This document shows positions 34,969 to 46,319 of a stretch of 64,000 bases of DNA, one piece after another. The stretch is from the NCBI GenBank assembly GCA_020081605.1, contig JAHREC010000030.1, positions 930,001-994,000 of the forward strand. The letters are read 5' to 3'. This DNA is from Albifimbria verrucaria (lineage: Eukaryota; Ascomycota; Sordariomycetes; Hypocreales; Stachybotryaceae). Under the pieces are notes generated by a model, which worked only from the letters and a program-made list of their open reading frames with translations, was not told the origin of the DNA and did no database searches. The translations under genes and the position numbers were made by a program. Within the stretch, counting starts at the first letter, position 1, and each line of letters starts with the position of its first letter.

Positions 34969-37900
34969 CTAAGCCGAAGTTGCTTTGTAACGCTTCTGTA
35001 CCGCCACCATCGCCGCGGATCTCTTAGTAACAACAGACCAAGTAGGCATGTACTTCTTGAGCTCCACGAAAGCAGGTACAGTGCTAGGCTTGTTGACATC
35101 GCTCCAAGCACATGCGACTGTGACCTCAAACGGTTCATCTGCACGAGCCTTGAGCTCATCCACAGAATCAACCGGATCTAAGGAATGGATCTCCTGTCCA
35201 TCAAGGCTTGTAGTTGCGGTTGAATGGTGCTCTGGAGCCAACTCAACAGTGATATTCCAGGGGCCCTCCCACTCGCGACGCCACACCTGCAAGAGCCGTA
35301 GTCCTGAAGCAGGATAATCTCCAAATCGCGGATCTCTCGCCCTGCCACCGTTGATGGTGAAGCTCTGAGCAGGACGCGAGAGCTCCATGTTGCACAGTCT
35401 GGTTTCAAGAGCGTCAACTAGGATGTTGGCTGTCTTACCATCGGATGACACCGTAGCCGTCACATTAATCAGGTCTCCTAGAGCCTTGCCCTCAACAAGA
35501 TTTGGTGGCAAACTGGATGCGTCGTAGCTGCAGTCCATAAGATTTCGACCCGGGGTAGCGTGACACTCGATATCCTGGTTGGCCGCCACAGGGAGGGTCT
35601 TAATCACGTCTCGTACGTACTCCTCAATACCCGTAAGCCTAACAATATTTGTTCCATTATCGAGATCCACCACTTGCTGAAAGCTAAACTTGTAGCGATG
35701 GTTGGTCGAAAATGGGAACGCAACGAGGTTGTAGATTAATGACGCCACAAAGACCGCAAGGAGGAAGACAGGAATATGGTGAGTGACACGGTGTATGAAG
35801 GGAGAAAGTGGCAGGATCAATAGTATGCTCATGACTGCAGGCAGTACCAATGGAAGGAGGAGACTACTTCCATCACTACCAGTCATGTTGATGGCAGATG
35901 TCGCCACCAAGGCTAGGTTGCCAATGATGAGGAGGGGTACAGGTGCCAGGAAAAGGAATTGGACAATCCAGGTCCAGGTTGGCAACCAGCCGGACCATGA
36001 TTGCTCGTGCTCGTAAGGCGGATAGGTCTTGAGCACAGGAGCAGCAGGAGCCTCATTGGCTGCGACGGATCGTCTATAGGTGCTAGCAAAGGTGGGCTGA
36101 TCGTTCGCTCCATAGCCTTGTTCGCCGGCCCTAAGCGGTGTCCTCTCGGTGGGGCTGCTCGGATCATCGTTGTTCTCGTCGTCGTCCTCGTGGTCATCAT
36201 CCTCTTCTTCTTCCGCAGGAGCAGGAGCACTGGCGGCAGCAGGGTGGTTCTCTCCGCCGTGGCCATAGAAATCACGAGCCTGGTGCGCGTCATGCAACTG
36301 GTTGGCAAAGGTGCGCTTACTAGGCAGAGCGAACAACTCCAGGAGTGAAACGAGCAACGACAGGAAAATCGCAGTCTGGAAGATGGCCATGAAGTAGAAC
36401 GCCCCAACGTGCATGCGGTCTTCAAGCACAGCCGCGAAGACTTGAACGCCCCAGCCAATGGCAAACAGCCAGATGTTGACGAAACCACGGTGAAGTGCGC
36501 TTGGGCGGACAAAGCTGGAGCCTCGCATGATGAGCCAAAATGCAAAGTAGAACAAGGAAATAGTCATGGCCCAGCTATGAATTGTTAGTGCATGTAGGTT
36601 TGTGGATCAAGATTGCAACTTACACCACGTAAGGGCTGCTGTAGACGATGAATGGGTTGAACTTGGCCAGCAAAAGGCCGACGCTATCGTCAACGCTCCA
36701 GCAAAGATCAACGCAAAGGGAAAGCGGAAGACGCCTCGCCAGCCACCAAGCCTAACCGGATCGTCGTTAAGCTCCGAATGGATCTTGACATCCTTGGCGA
36801 AGAAGTAGTACTTGTCCTTGCGAATTAGGACGTATGTGACGATGAGCAGAACAAGAGGGGTCGCAACGAGAAGGCTCAGGGACCAGGCAAACAACCCTCT
36901 AAGTGCAAATGCTCCCCAGGCTCGGCCGAGGACATCGAACCACACTCCCTCGGTGGTCTTGCCGTTCTGGACAAGGTCTCGGTTGCCATCGGACCGATCA
37001 CCATGGAAGACGGTGCCTGTAATCTCTGAGAAGCGCTCAGTGGTGGCCAGGGCAGCCGAGAGCATGTGCCAAATACTGTTGACGGAAGCATGTCTTGAAT
37101 CATCATCTTCGGTGTGGTAGCGCGCGCGAGGCTCGTAAAGGCAATATCCACACCCCGCTGGCCAAAAACATCGGCGAAGATCTGGTAGTCGGTGCCGCTC
37201 TTGATCAGGCCGCTCTGGAAAGCATTGGCAGCAACGACGGAGCCGAAAGGATAAGGGCTGCGAGCGTAGGCTTTGGCTGACTCGAGGTCGGTTGTGCGAA
37301 ACAGCATGGCACGGCCGCCAGCGCCGGCACCCTCTAGATTGACAAATGTGTGGCAGAACTGAACGAGCGGGCTGTAGGCAAAGGCACGGGCGCCCAACAG
37401 GCCGTCCTCCTCGGCGTTGTTGAAGAGCAGGACGATGCCGTGTCTTGGTTGGCGACCGCTGGAGGTGAAGTAGCTGAGCATTTGCAGCATACTCACACAC
37501 GACATGCCGTCGTCGGTAGCTCCGTACCCAGTGGCAACTCTGGTGATTGTTAGTACAGGGTCTCAGAGAGGCACTCAAGTTTCCTTACGAGTCAAAGTGA
37601 CAATTGACGAGAACGCCGCCCTTACCACGGGCCTTTGAGTACTCGGACTCAGACTCCCACCAGTTGCCCTCAGGATCTTCCTTGCCGTGGATGTAGATGT
37701 AAAAGTTGTTTCCCTCGAAGTATTGGCCCACAGAATCCAGAGGATGTATACCGGTGCCGGAGACCCTAGACAAATCGACTGACCAGGTAACATTGGAGGT
37801 TTTGTCGTCGAAGAGAGTGACGCCGGGAGGCTTTGAGACAGGGTTGGACTCTTGCTCGGTGGCTTCGAGAGTAGAGTCATCGCCACTTGAAACTGTCAGA

Positions 37901-38260
37901 ATGGATCTTGGCGACTTGGATAACAACTGGTACTGACCTTGGGACCCATTCCACTCCACCAATTGTTGTACGGGTTAGAGTCACCTTGTTGCGGGCCAGA
38001 ATTTCCTCGGACCTGTCAATGAGGAATTCGCGAACACGGTCATTCTGGCGGCTGTTGAAGGGATGGAAGGAATTCGAGATGTTTTGCAAATCAATCCAGG
38101 CCTCGGTCAAGTTCAGGCCGCGGTAGAGAGAGTGGTCGGCGGGCGCAGGAGGAACCGTCTCGTGAACCCAGATCAGAGAGGCGAAGAGGGCGATGTAGGC
38201 GACGGTGGTCCAGAAGGAGACGGAGCCGGGGCGGAAGGCGAAGGGATTGCTGCACTGCAT
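34969..38260 (-). CDS. PFF1: Vacuolar membrane protease, M28 family (Pff1)
   Basis: A multi-pass vacuolar membrane metalloprotease with a lumenal M28 zinc-peptidase domain. Four exons: 37938-38260, 37589-37885, 36624-37539 and 34969-36574; introns are 49-52 nt. Total length is about 1047 residues, normal for the family. Metal-ligand motifs visible are [28 protein letters not shown] and YHTEDD. The C-terminal half holds about eight hydrophobic segments and a long acidic loop ([13 protein letters not shown] near 36190). The acceptor at 37886 was chosen over the AG 9 bases upstream because it keeps frame. One base is missing in each of two T runs (complement of 37137-37139 and of 36672-36675). 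The final exon is intact. Convergent with the carboxylesterase gene. Confidence 0.94.
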
Positions 38261-39656
38261 GGCGGGCGAATGAGCGTGACGGCGACGCTGCGCTCAAGGC
38301 AAGCAGTTTGGTTGGTGGTTGTGGTGTCTGTCTGTACAGCGGTCCTATGGGAGAGGCAGCCGAGGAGGCGCCTTGCAGCAGTAGCAACCTCAGCAGCAGA
38401 CAGGCGCCCACGAGTTCATTCTTCGGAAAAAGCTATGCAGTAATTAAGTGGGCGGCTTCCTCCCAAAAAGAGCAAAGCGATGGGTTAGGGTGAAGGGCCG
38501 CGTACGTGGAGAACCGAGGGCAGCGAAGTATCTAGGAAGAGGAGAAAAGAAGAGAGAGGTTGGTTGGTTTAGGATGGATGGATGGAGGTTTGAGACAGAG
38601 CAAGTAATGATCACACTACAAGCAGAGGTACAGGTACTACTGACTGGTACGCGGCGGGAAGGTCGTCATTGAGGGGCTACCTGCCTACCAACCTGCCTGG
38701 CCACCTACCTACACACCACCTACTATGTACTAACTCCTACTGCACCTGCTAATAAACGTGGGGTCTTCTGATGACCTGCAGCAGCAAGAACAGGCTGCTG
38801 CATGCATGACGCCCTAGACCAGATACCTACTACTAGTACAGATAGTAATGGCAGGTTCAAAGCTGGTCGATCAAGTGGTTATACAAGATAGAAAGAAATA
38901 GAAAAACAAAAACAAAATAACCCCAAGGAAAAGACCAGAAAAGAACAAGCACAAATTACATCCAATGTCGCCATCAGCTGCTAAGCTCGCCCTCCGACAT
39001 ACCCGCATGTACCCGTACAGGGTCCTGGCGTCATGTGGCCCAAGCTCCAGCTCAAACACCAGCTCAAGACCCCGCCAGCTCTTATCGTCGTCCCTATCAA
39101 CCGATCGAGCCATACACTACGCTTCTTGGTGTCTGCATTGGACATAATACCGTCCTTCCATCAGATCTCATGCAACAGCGAAATATATAAACACATATAT
39201 TCTCATCATGGAAAACACGAGCAAACACTTCACATTCATCCATCAACAGGCTCGTTTCATCGGCATAACATACTATTTTAACATTATGTGCCCAAGGGGC
39301 AATGGAGCAGTCTGTTAGTATCGCCTAGAATACACTACAGCATGTGAAATCAAACGCAAGATTTTTTTCTCTTTCCTCTCTTTTTACGACCTGATTAGTC
39401 CCATTCCTCGACTTCGATCGCAGAGCTTTTGCTGTTTCGCGGTGAGATTCGTCAAATCGGTCCAAGACCTAAATGTCAACCTGCCGGGGCTACACCATCT
39501 CGTCATCGTGGCAGTACCGTACTGTCGGCCGAGGAACCTGTCGTAAGTGTCGCATCAACAAACAAAGATTTCTCCAAAAAAAAGAGGAGCCAAGTTTTAC
39601 AGGTAAGTAGTCAGTCGTCCCTAAAGCTGGCCGCTCCGCCATCCACACTGCCGCAT
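38261..39656. other. Intergenic, Pff1 promoter and BBP 3' flank
   Basis: Upstream half is the Pff1 promoter, with CCTACCTACC-type motifs at 38680-38720 like those in the minisatellite at 2 kb. No gene is supported. Confidence 0.45.
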
Positions 39657-41715
39657 CTACGCACCGGGCGGTGGAGGGAGGGGCTGGTCGCCGGGTGGCG
39701 GAGGGAGCCTCTCCAGAAGGGGAGGAGGTGGGGAGGAGGCACCGAGCCGGCGTACTGCTGGATCAAGTCGTTAATCCCGTTCAGCCCGGGCGGAGCCGCC
39801 AACCCAGCACCGGGAGCTTGCGGCAGGCCAGGAGGAGCCCCATGCCGGGCGCTGCTCCATAGCCGCCGTAGCCACCGTAGCTTGGGTATCCGGTTCCCGG
39901 CGCCTGCTGCCAGGAGCAGCCGCGCCACCAGCCGAGTGTCCGCCATAGCCTTGGCCCTGGTAGCTGTCTCCGTGGTTGTCGTGTCCTCGGTTGCGGTCGC
40001 GCGCCCATGGTGCCGCGGAGCCGCCGCCTTCGTTAGAGTCGTTGTTCTCGCGGCGGGTACGCCACGGTGCAGGGCCACCGGTTGGGCCACGCTGCCAAGG
40101 TCTGGCATCGCCGCCGCCGTTGCCCTCACCGTTGCCCTCATAGCCGCCAGGGCCGGCCTCGATACGTGCCGGGGCACCACCGGAGCCACCGCCGAGTTCT
40201 TGCATGAGTTGCTGGGTGACTTGTAAGCGTCCATGTCCTGTCAGGTAGGGTTGAATACAGATCACATACCTCCATTTCCCGGTCGACGGCATCGCCGCCA
40301 CCGATCCTGCCACCAGGTCGGCCACCGGCGGCACCGCTGTGGTTGCGCCAGCTGGCTCCCTTCTGGCGGTCGGGACAATCCCTGGCCATATGGCCGGCAT
40401 TGCCACAAACGCGGCAAATGATGCTGGCAGTGTAATTCTGTCGCTCAGGGCAGTCAATCTTGCGATGTCCGATCTTACCACAGTTCTGGCAGGCCTGGTT
40501 CTCGTCGTCTCGCAAGGTACCGTTGAGGGCAGCGAGCTCACGTAGCTGGTTACGCTTGAGCTCGTTCTGACCTTCAGGGATGGAAGCAGCCTATCGGGGT
40601 CAGTAAAAGTTCGGGACAAGAATGGGGTGACAAGAATGGGGCAATGGAAACTTACAGTCTCGATAACGTTGTGAATCAACTGCTTGGCCTTGTTCACCTT
40701 CTCTTCGGTGTCCGCCATGATCAAGCAGTGCAGATCTTCCTCCTGGTTGCTGGAGTGAGCAGCGTCAGAGCGGCCTTTGCCTTCCTTGACGGAGCCCTTG
40801 CCACGGATGGCAATCTTGGCGCCTGAGTCTGCCTCCATCTTCTTTAGTGTGTTACCACGGGGTCCGATAAGCAAGCCAACTTTAGTGGGGAGAGCTCAGT
40901 GTTAGTATCACCATTGTTTTGTTAGAGAGGGTTAGGAAAGGACCCGATCAACGAAGGACCAGACACGTCAAGACACCTGTAGGATGTAGGTACGAGTCTG
41001 ATCAAACTCCAAAGAGGGGGAAAGGGAGACATTGGTTAGGGTTAGGAGGGTTAGCAATCATACTGAAGTTAATTTCCGGGTAGTCGTTGACTGGGACGTA
41101 GACCTTCTCTTGGGTCTTGGTGGGTCGGCGGTAGTCTTGAGGCGGATGGTAGTTGGGGATCGTCTTCATGGCCTTTTCGATAAGCTTGTGGCGCTCGTCT
41201 TCGAGACGCTTGCGGTATCGGTACTCGCGGGTGTTGACACGTCGACCGTGGTTGTCGTACTGGGGAGGGGAGAGGGAGACCTGTGGCTTGTTAGCAAATG
41301 TCATGTCTGGGGAAGAAAAACGAAGGGAGCTTCACGTACCGATCTCCATCCGCAGGGACAACGTCGTCGATGCGAAGCTTCTGGCTAATTTCTTCGATTC
41401 GCAGGTGGAGGGTGTAGGCCTCGAGCTGTTCGCTGGTCATGTTGGCGAGAATGGCCGTGGGCAAACCCATAAGACCGGCGGCCTTGTTCTCCGAAACATC
41501 ACCCCATCTGTTGCGCTTCTTACGGCGCCGGGGACCATCGGCCTCAGAGCGTGGTTCGGGATCGCGGCCACGCTTGAGGTCGCGATCGTGGTCACGATCG
41601 TGGTCGCGCTCAACGTATTCGTCGGCGGGGCCATCTTCCTCGTCGCCACCGAAGCGGCGGGCCTTGCCCAGGGGATGTTGTTGGATCCCGTGATACCCTG
41701 GTTTCTCCACGACAT
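39657..41715 (-). CDS. MSL5: Branchpoint-binding protein (SF1/BBP)
   Basis: A nuclear splicing factor that binds the intron branch site in the commitment complex. Five exons: 41340-41715, 41064-41280, 40656-40879, 40270-40590 and 39657-40211. In order are a basic N-terminus with [10 protein letters not shown], the helix-hairpin region, and the KH-QUA2 domain ([36 protein letters not shown]). Two zinc knuckles follow ([14 protein letters not shown] and [14 protein letters not shown]). The C-terminus is Gly- then Pro-rich and ends LPPPPGA. Exon 5 was started at 40211 to give [10 protein letters not shown], the family reading. At least four single-base losses in C or G runs interrupt the frame (near 41671, 41265, 39910 and 39838), and one more frame change lies in the Pro-rich tail. 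Intron 2 (40880-41063, 184 nt) is the longest and holds six CTAAC motifs. Divergent from the lipase gene. Confidence 0.95.
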
Positions 41716-42916
41716 TTTGATGTTATTTCACCGATGCGTGTATGGTACGAAAGCAATGGGTGATGGGGGATGTTGGCGGAGGGTGTGGTCAAGGTTATAA
41801 ACCACAGTAGCCCATAGAGGTATCATGGGTGTCAAAAGGTAGGGTCCCTTTTTCCAAAAAGGTTTCGGAGCGGGTTTATGAGTTTCCGATGCTCCAAAGA
41901 AGCTTATCTTATCTAAGCTTGCCTCTAGCTTGCTCTAGGTACCTGGTAGGTAGGTAGGGAGGTACCTATGTACTCCGTAGGCACATGGTAGGGAAGAGGG
42001 TGGGGAGGAGATGTCTGTCTTCGAAACCATAGACTTGACCTACGTACCTTACAACTAGCTGCAATGGCAAGAGATAGTTGTGGATATCTGCATGATGATG
42101 TGCAGAAAGTTCTCATAGCTCTTGTCACGCCAAGCTCTGGGTTGCTAAAAACTCACCCCTGTAGGCGAAGGGTTTGCCGACTTCGCTATTCCATGTCTCG
42201 CCCAGTGTATTTTCTGATGAGGCCCTAAGAACAAGGACCTATCCGTACCATATTAACAACTTGGCATATCTTTTTCGGATATCCTTTTCGGATATCCATC
42301 AACCATAGCAGACAACACTATGCGTAACAGGCTGTTCAAAAGTTCAAGAATCTGCCCAGCAGCTACCCCAAATCCTAGGCGACACTAAATGCCTACCCAA
42401 TCAAGCCATTCAATCAACAACGAAAACCACATGCATCTCACATATGCCACCACATGTGTAGGGTAACCAGTATCTGCAGCTTTCCAAGCGCCCACGACCC
42501 AACACCTGCATCATCCTCTCCGAACCCGTCTCTCCTCCCCAAGGCAGCGAGTAAGATGCCTTTCCATCCTCTGTCCTGCGGGGTCCCGACCGTCCCCTCC
42601 TGCTTCGCCGACTCGCAATTCGCCAAACTGATCGGCAGAGGGCGGATTGGGGCTTAGTCGCCTGTGCCGCAGCAGCGAATCAGTGCGCTAAGGCGGCTCG
42701 TGACAGGGATAGCGCAGCAGTGCCATGGCGACTTTGTCTCTCTAGCTGACCCATTCCGGCTGAGCTAGGAGGCGATTGCTTGTGGGTGATGTTGTGGTGG
42801 TGTGTTGTTATATTTACCGAGGACTCGCCCTTCTTCTCCGATGACGACTTTAATCCTCGGCTCGTACTTGAACGTCTTGGATATCTTCCTCAAAGATTGT
42901 CATGTAACTTGGGATA
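41716..42916. other. Divergent intergenic region
   Basis: Promoters of the BBP and class 3 lipase genes. A CCTACCTACC/GGTAGGTAGG stretch near 41940-41970 and a direct repeat TTTTTCGGATATCC at about 42270-42297 are seen. No gene. Confidence 0.45.
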
Positions 42917-44977
42917 ATGATCGAGAGAAGAAATGGGCTTCTTTACCAGGAGCAAAAGGCGACTAAGTCACGGCAGACGGCCGAGGTCCCGTCGAAGCCA
43001 CCAACCTCATCCAAACTACCGAGCTCCTCCTTCACCACCGGACCACCCAACGTCTATATCACTGCTCCAAGCTTTCCAGCTCACAAGTCCTCATACCAGT
43101 TAGGCACGGCGGGAGACACGCCGCCGTCTCAAAATCCAAATTACCCGTATCGTCAGCAACACCATGGAAATACACAGCAGTATCTTCCCGCTCCACCTGG
43201 CTGGACCCCTAACCACCAGCAGCCTGTAATAGTGAATAATCACTATTACCTTGGCAGCAATCCTCATCTTCCTCCCCGTCTTGAGACTCAGCAGCTAGGG
43301 CGACAGCAGCAACGACAACCACAGCAACGACAACCGCAGCAGCAGCATCAACCGCAGCAACAGCACCTGCAACAACAGCAGCCGCAGCAGCAGCCACCAC
43401 CCCAGCAGTGCCAGCTCGGCCTGGGTCGATTTGCTGGATCCATGCTAAACCTGGCTAAGGATGTCGTTCCCGCGCAACTCTACGAGGATGGTGTCTCAGC
43501 GTGGCGGGATTACAACCAATTTGCAGATTGCACGGTCGCTGTGTACGGGGATCTGTCGTCCAAATTCGACGAGTTGATGACCATGATTGACCAGGAGAAA
43601 CTCTGTGGCAACGAGAGCAAGCTCTTCGACTTACAGCCTCACAACAACTCGCCGTACAGCAATCCCGGACACGCCGCTACCACATCCGCTCTCGTGCCAG
43701 TTTCAAACGAGAGAGGCTTTGGCAAGTCGTCGTCAAAGAATCAGATCAAAGAAAAACACAAGATTCAACCCACCGTAGTCGCCGCATCGGTCGTTACTGG
43801 TAACTACTTCTCCAAAGTCGACCTCTATGCCAATTCTAAGCTCCCTATGATCTACCTCGCCTTGCTGTGTAAGAAACCACCAGTAGCCAGACCTTTGCAT
43901 TCGTTCTAACCACTGACATTTATCAGGTATATTCCCACTTGGCCTCTGCTTTGCCTCGCCGCACAATTCTCAGCCCGCGTTTACGAACCCCAAAAGGCGC
44001 CGAGCGCGATGCCCATGTTTCGTCTGACTGGCGGAGTGGCACCAAGGCCATGTGTATCAAGTCCGTCCCGATGGACCACATGAGCACCATCGTTTTCGCT
44101 ATCCGAGGCTCCGCCTCCTTCATGGACTGGGCTGTCAACCTCAAGACTGAGCCAACCAGCCCTGTCAATTTTCTTGACGACCCAGGGAATCTCTGTCATG
44201 CCGGATTTCTGTCTGTGGCCAGGAAAATGATCAAGCCTGTCGCAGCACGACTTAGACAGTTGCTCCAGGATGACCCAAATCGATCATGTTATAGTCTGAT
44301 GATCACAGGTCATTCGGCTGGCGGAGCTGTAGCAGCGCTACTCTACTCTCACATGCTTGCTATATCGGAAGAGGCGAGGAGCGAGCTTAACATACTCACG
44401 GGCTGCTTCAAGCGTGTTCACTGCGTAACATTTGGCGCGCCACCCATAAGTCTGCTACCATTAGAAAAGCCTAACAGACCGGAGTTGCGGAAGAGTTTGT
44501 TCTTGAGCATCGTCAACGAGGGCGATCCCGTTGTCAGAGCCGACAAGGCATACGTCAAGAGTCTTTTGGAGTTGCTATCTAATCCAGCACCTCCAACCGG
44601 GTCTTCACACTCTAAAGAACATAAAGATAGGAAGAGTAACACATCGAATCCCAAAAGTCCAAATCGAAAGCCAACCTCACCTCCAAGGCTTCCAAAGCCA
44701 TGATCAAGGTCTCGCATACATCCTCAAAGCCGACGTGGAGGGTCCCCATGCACGCTCAGTAATGCTGGGCGTATCGTGGTGCTCAGGTCAGGCGATCCAC
44801 GGGCCCGGTCGCGCGACCGCAAGACGATACAAGAGCGACTTAGCGAGGAGTCGTAGCTGTGACGTGTCGTGACGACCAGCTACGTGAGGTGATTTGGGAG
44901 ACCCGGCGTGCCATCTCATGGGGCTGTACGCCGGAAGGATCGAAGTACTTGCAGTGGGAGCAGTGAGTGGAAGGTAA
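42917..44977 (+). CDS. Class 3 lipase-domain protein with polyQ region
   Basis: A cytosolic-looking alpha/beta hydrolase of the fungal lipase class 3 type. The first 160 residues are low-complexity (Ser/Pro, then Gln-rich). Conserved parts are WPLLCLAAQFSARVYE, IRGSASFMDWAVN with the oxyanion residue, and the nucleophile elbow GHSAGGAVAALLYSH; the acid residue is probably in IVNEGDPVVRAD. One intron (43867-43926, GTGTAAG donor) was placed to keep that reading. A base is missing in the A4 run 43992-43995. The part after about 44580 is less certain. The family C-terminus (TLSNAGRIVVLR, then DPACHLMGLYAGRIEVL) is recognisable, but in changing frames and behind an in-frame TGA at about 44701, so the true end near 44977 is inferred. 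No signal peptide. Confidence 0.8.
43268..43415 (+). repeat. CAG/CAA repeat encoding polyglutamine
   Basis: A run of mostly CAG and CAA codons with Pro, Arg and His interruptions, inside the coding region of the lipase-domain gene. Confidence 0.9.
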
Positions 44978-45310
44978 GGGGTAATTTGGAGTGTGATGGG
45001 TTCATTTCATTATCGGCTATGGCGTATTATGATACCATGGGTAGGATCAACTGGTCGGTTTGGATACGGAAGCGGAGTATTGGATAATTGAGGAGCTTGC
45101 ACGACCAATTCTCGATCAAGAACTGAACAACCATGTATAGTAACTTGAAAATAAAATCAACAGGCTTGAACCTGATCAATCCAAATGGCCTCGGTGACAA
45201 ACAATACCATGTTCACCATTATGGGATTGCGACAACCCTGATCTCGAAGATCTCAGTTTCTGAATGAGCACAATTGATAATCCAGCATAAGAGCCCTTCT
45301 TTCAACAACA
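44978..45310. other. Intergenic, upstream of tRNA pair
   Basis: 3' flank of the lipase gene and upstream region of the tRNA-Glu gene; nothing else recognised. Confidence 0.5.
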
Positions 45311-45382
45311 TCCGATATGGTGTAGTGGCTAACATCGCTCGCTCTCACCGAGCAGCCCTGGGTTCGATTCCCAGTATCGGAG
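45311..45382 (+). tRNA. tRNA-Glu(CTC)
   Basis: A complete 72-base cloverleaf with no intron: acceptor TCCGATA/TATCGGA, box A TGGTGTAGTGG, anticodon loop with CTC, and T arm CTGGG-TTCGATT-CCCAG. No T-tract follows; the next tRNA begins 11 bases later. Confidence 0.97.
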
Positions 45383-45393
45383 TTCCTTCAAAT

Positions 45394-45466
45394 GCTCAAG
45401 TGACGCAGCGGTTAGCGTGTGAGATTGCAAATCTTGAAGTCGCCGGTTCAATTCCGGCCTTGAGCT
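45394..45466 (+). tRNA. tRNA-Cys(GCA)
   Basis: A complete 73-base cloverleaf with no intron: acceptor GCTCAAG/CTTGAGC, D arm ACGCAGCGGTTAGCGT, loop TTGCAAA with anticodon GCA, and T arm GCCGG-TTCAATT-CCGGC. Confidence 0.95.
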
Positions 45467-45475
45467 TGGGATTTC

Positions 45476-45480
45476 TTTTT
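45476..45480 (+). terminator. Pol III T5 terminator
   Basis: The first T run of four or more after either tRNA of the Glu-Cys pair lies 10 bases after tRNA-Cys. Confidence 0.7.
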
Positions 45481-46319
45481 GCATTCACATCCTTGATGTG
45501 TGTGACGTGCCAACTCTTTTTTGTTGTAGATGGCTGGCTGTCTTTGGGGTGACTTCTCGCTCAAACCCCAAGCTCTTTTTGTTGGAACCTATGAAGTCTT
45601 GTGGATTGCTTGTGCCTAGGTAGCTAGCCTACTATGTTTTTGTTCTTGAGAGTCCCATAGCATCACTGTTATACAGTGGAGTTGGATGTGTTTTAGTGCT
45701 TCATAGTTCACATTATTCCTATGAGCAATCTTTTCGTCTGTTCTATTGTAGTACTGTAAAGCTCTAGAGTCGTGTTAATCTCAAATACGGTCCTGCTTTG
45801 TCCAACGATCCATCTGATGCCAGAAGACCATGCTTTTAGAAGCACTTACAAGTTCATCTCATAGTAAGTTGGACCGGACACCTCCACGAGGCCAGTACTC
45901 AGTGCTTCAGTTTGTGAGTGGTTACCAGCAAATCTATCATTAAAAGTACCTAGAGAAGACCATGTATAACATGCTACTTAAAGCAGGATTTGACAGGTGC
46001 TCGAATATAATTGCAGTGTGAACGAACGAACATTCTCCTCGCGCGTTGGTTGGTCCATGCTTCGTGAGGCTGGCCAGCTCCTACAAGGCACATCTCATGA
46101 TAAACACATATACTCTAGGAAGTGCGTACTGTCTTTAAATTATGTACCAGCTTACCATAGTTCATTTTAATTGAATGCAATTTCTTTGCCTCGACCTTAT
46201 TCTACTTGATTATTTGCCGCTGCGCATTGGGCAACCAACAGTAGTCTCACTGCTTAACCGGGATTCTCGGCGCGGGGCACTAGGACCCCAACCTCATCGA
46301 AGCAACTACACAGCTGAGG
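45481..46319. other. Intergenic, promoter of Zn2Cys6 gene
   Basis: No gene or repeat recognised between the tRNA terminator and the ATG at 46320. Confidence 0.45.

Noticed and set aside
39429..40226. 265-codon frame on the plus strand
   Set aside because: Antisense shadow of the Gly-rich C-terminus of the BBP gene; no domain.
41033..41052. Chromosome end
   Set aside because: Only two to three TTAGGG-like units inside an intron; not a telomere.
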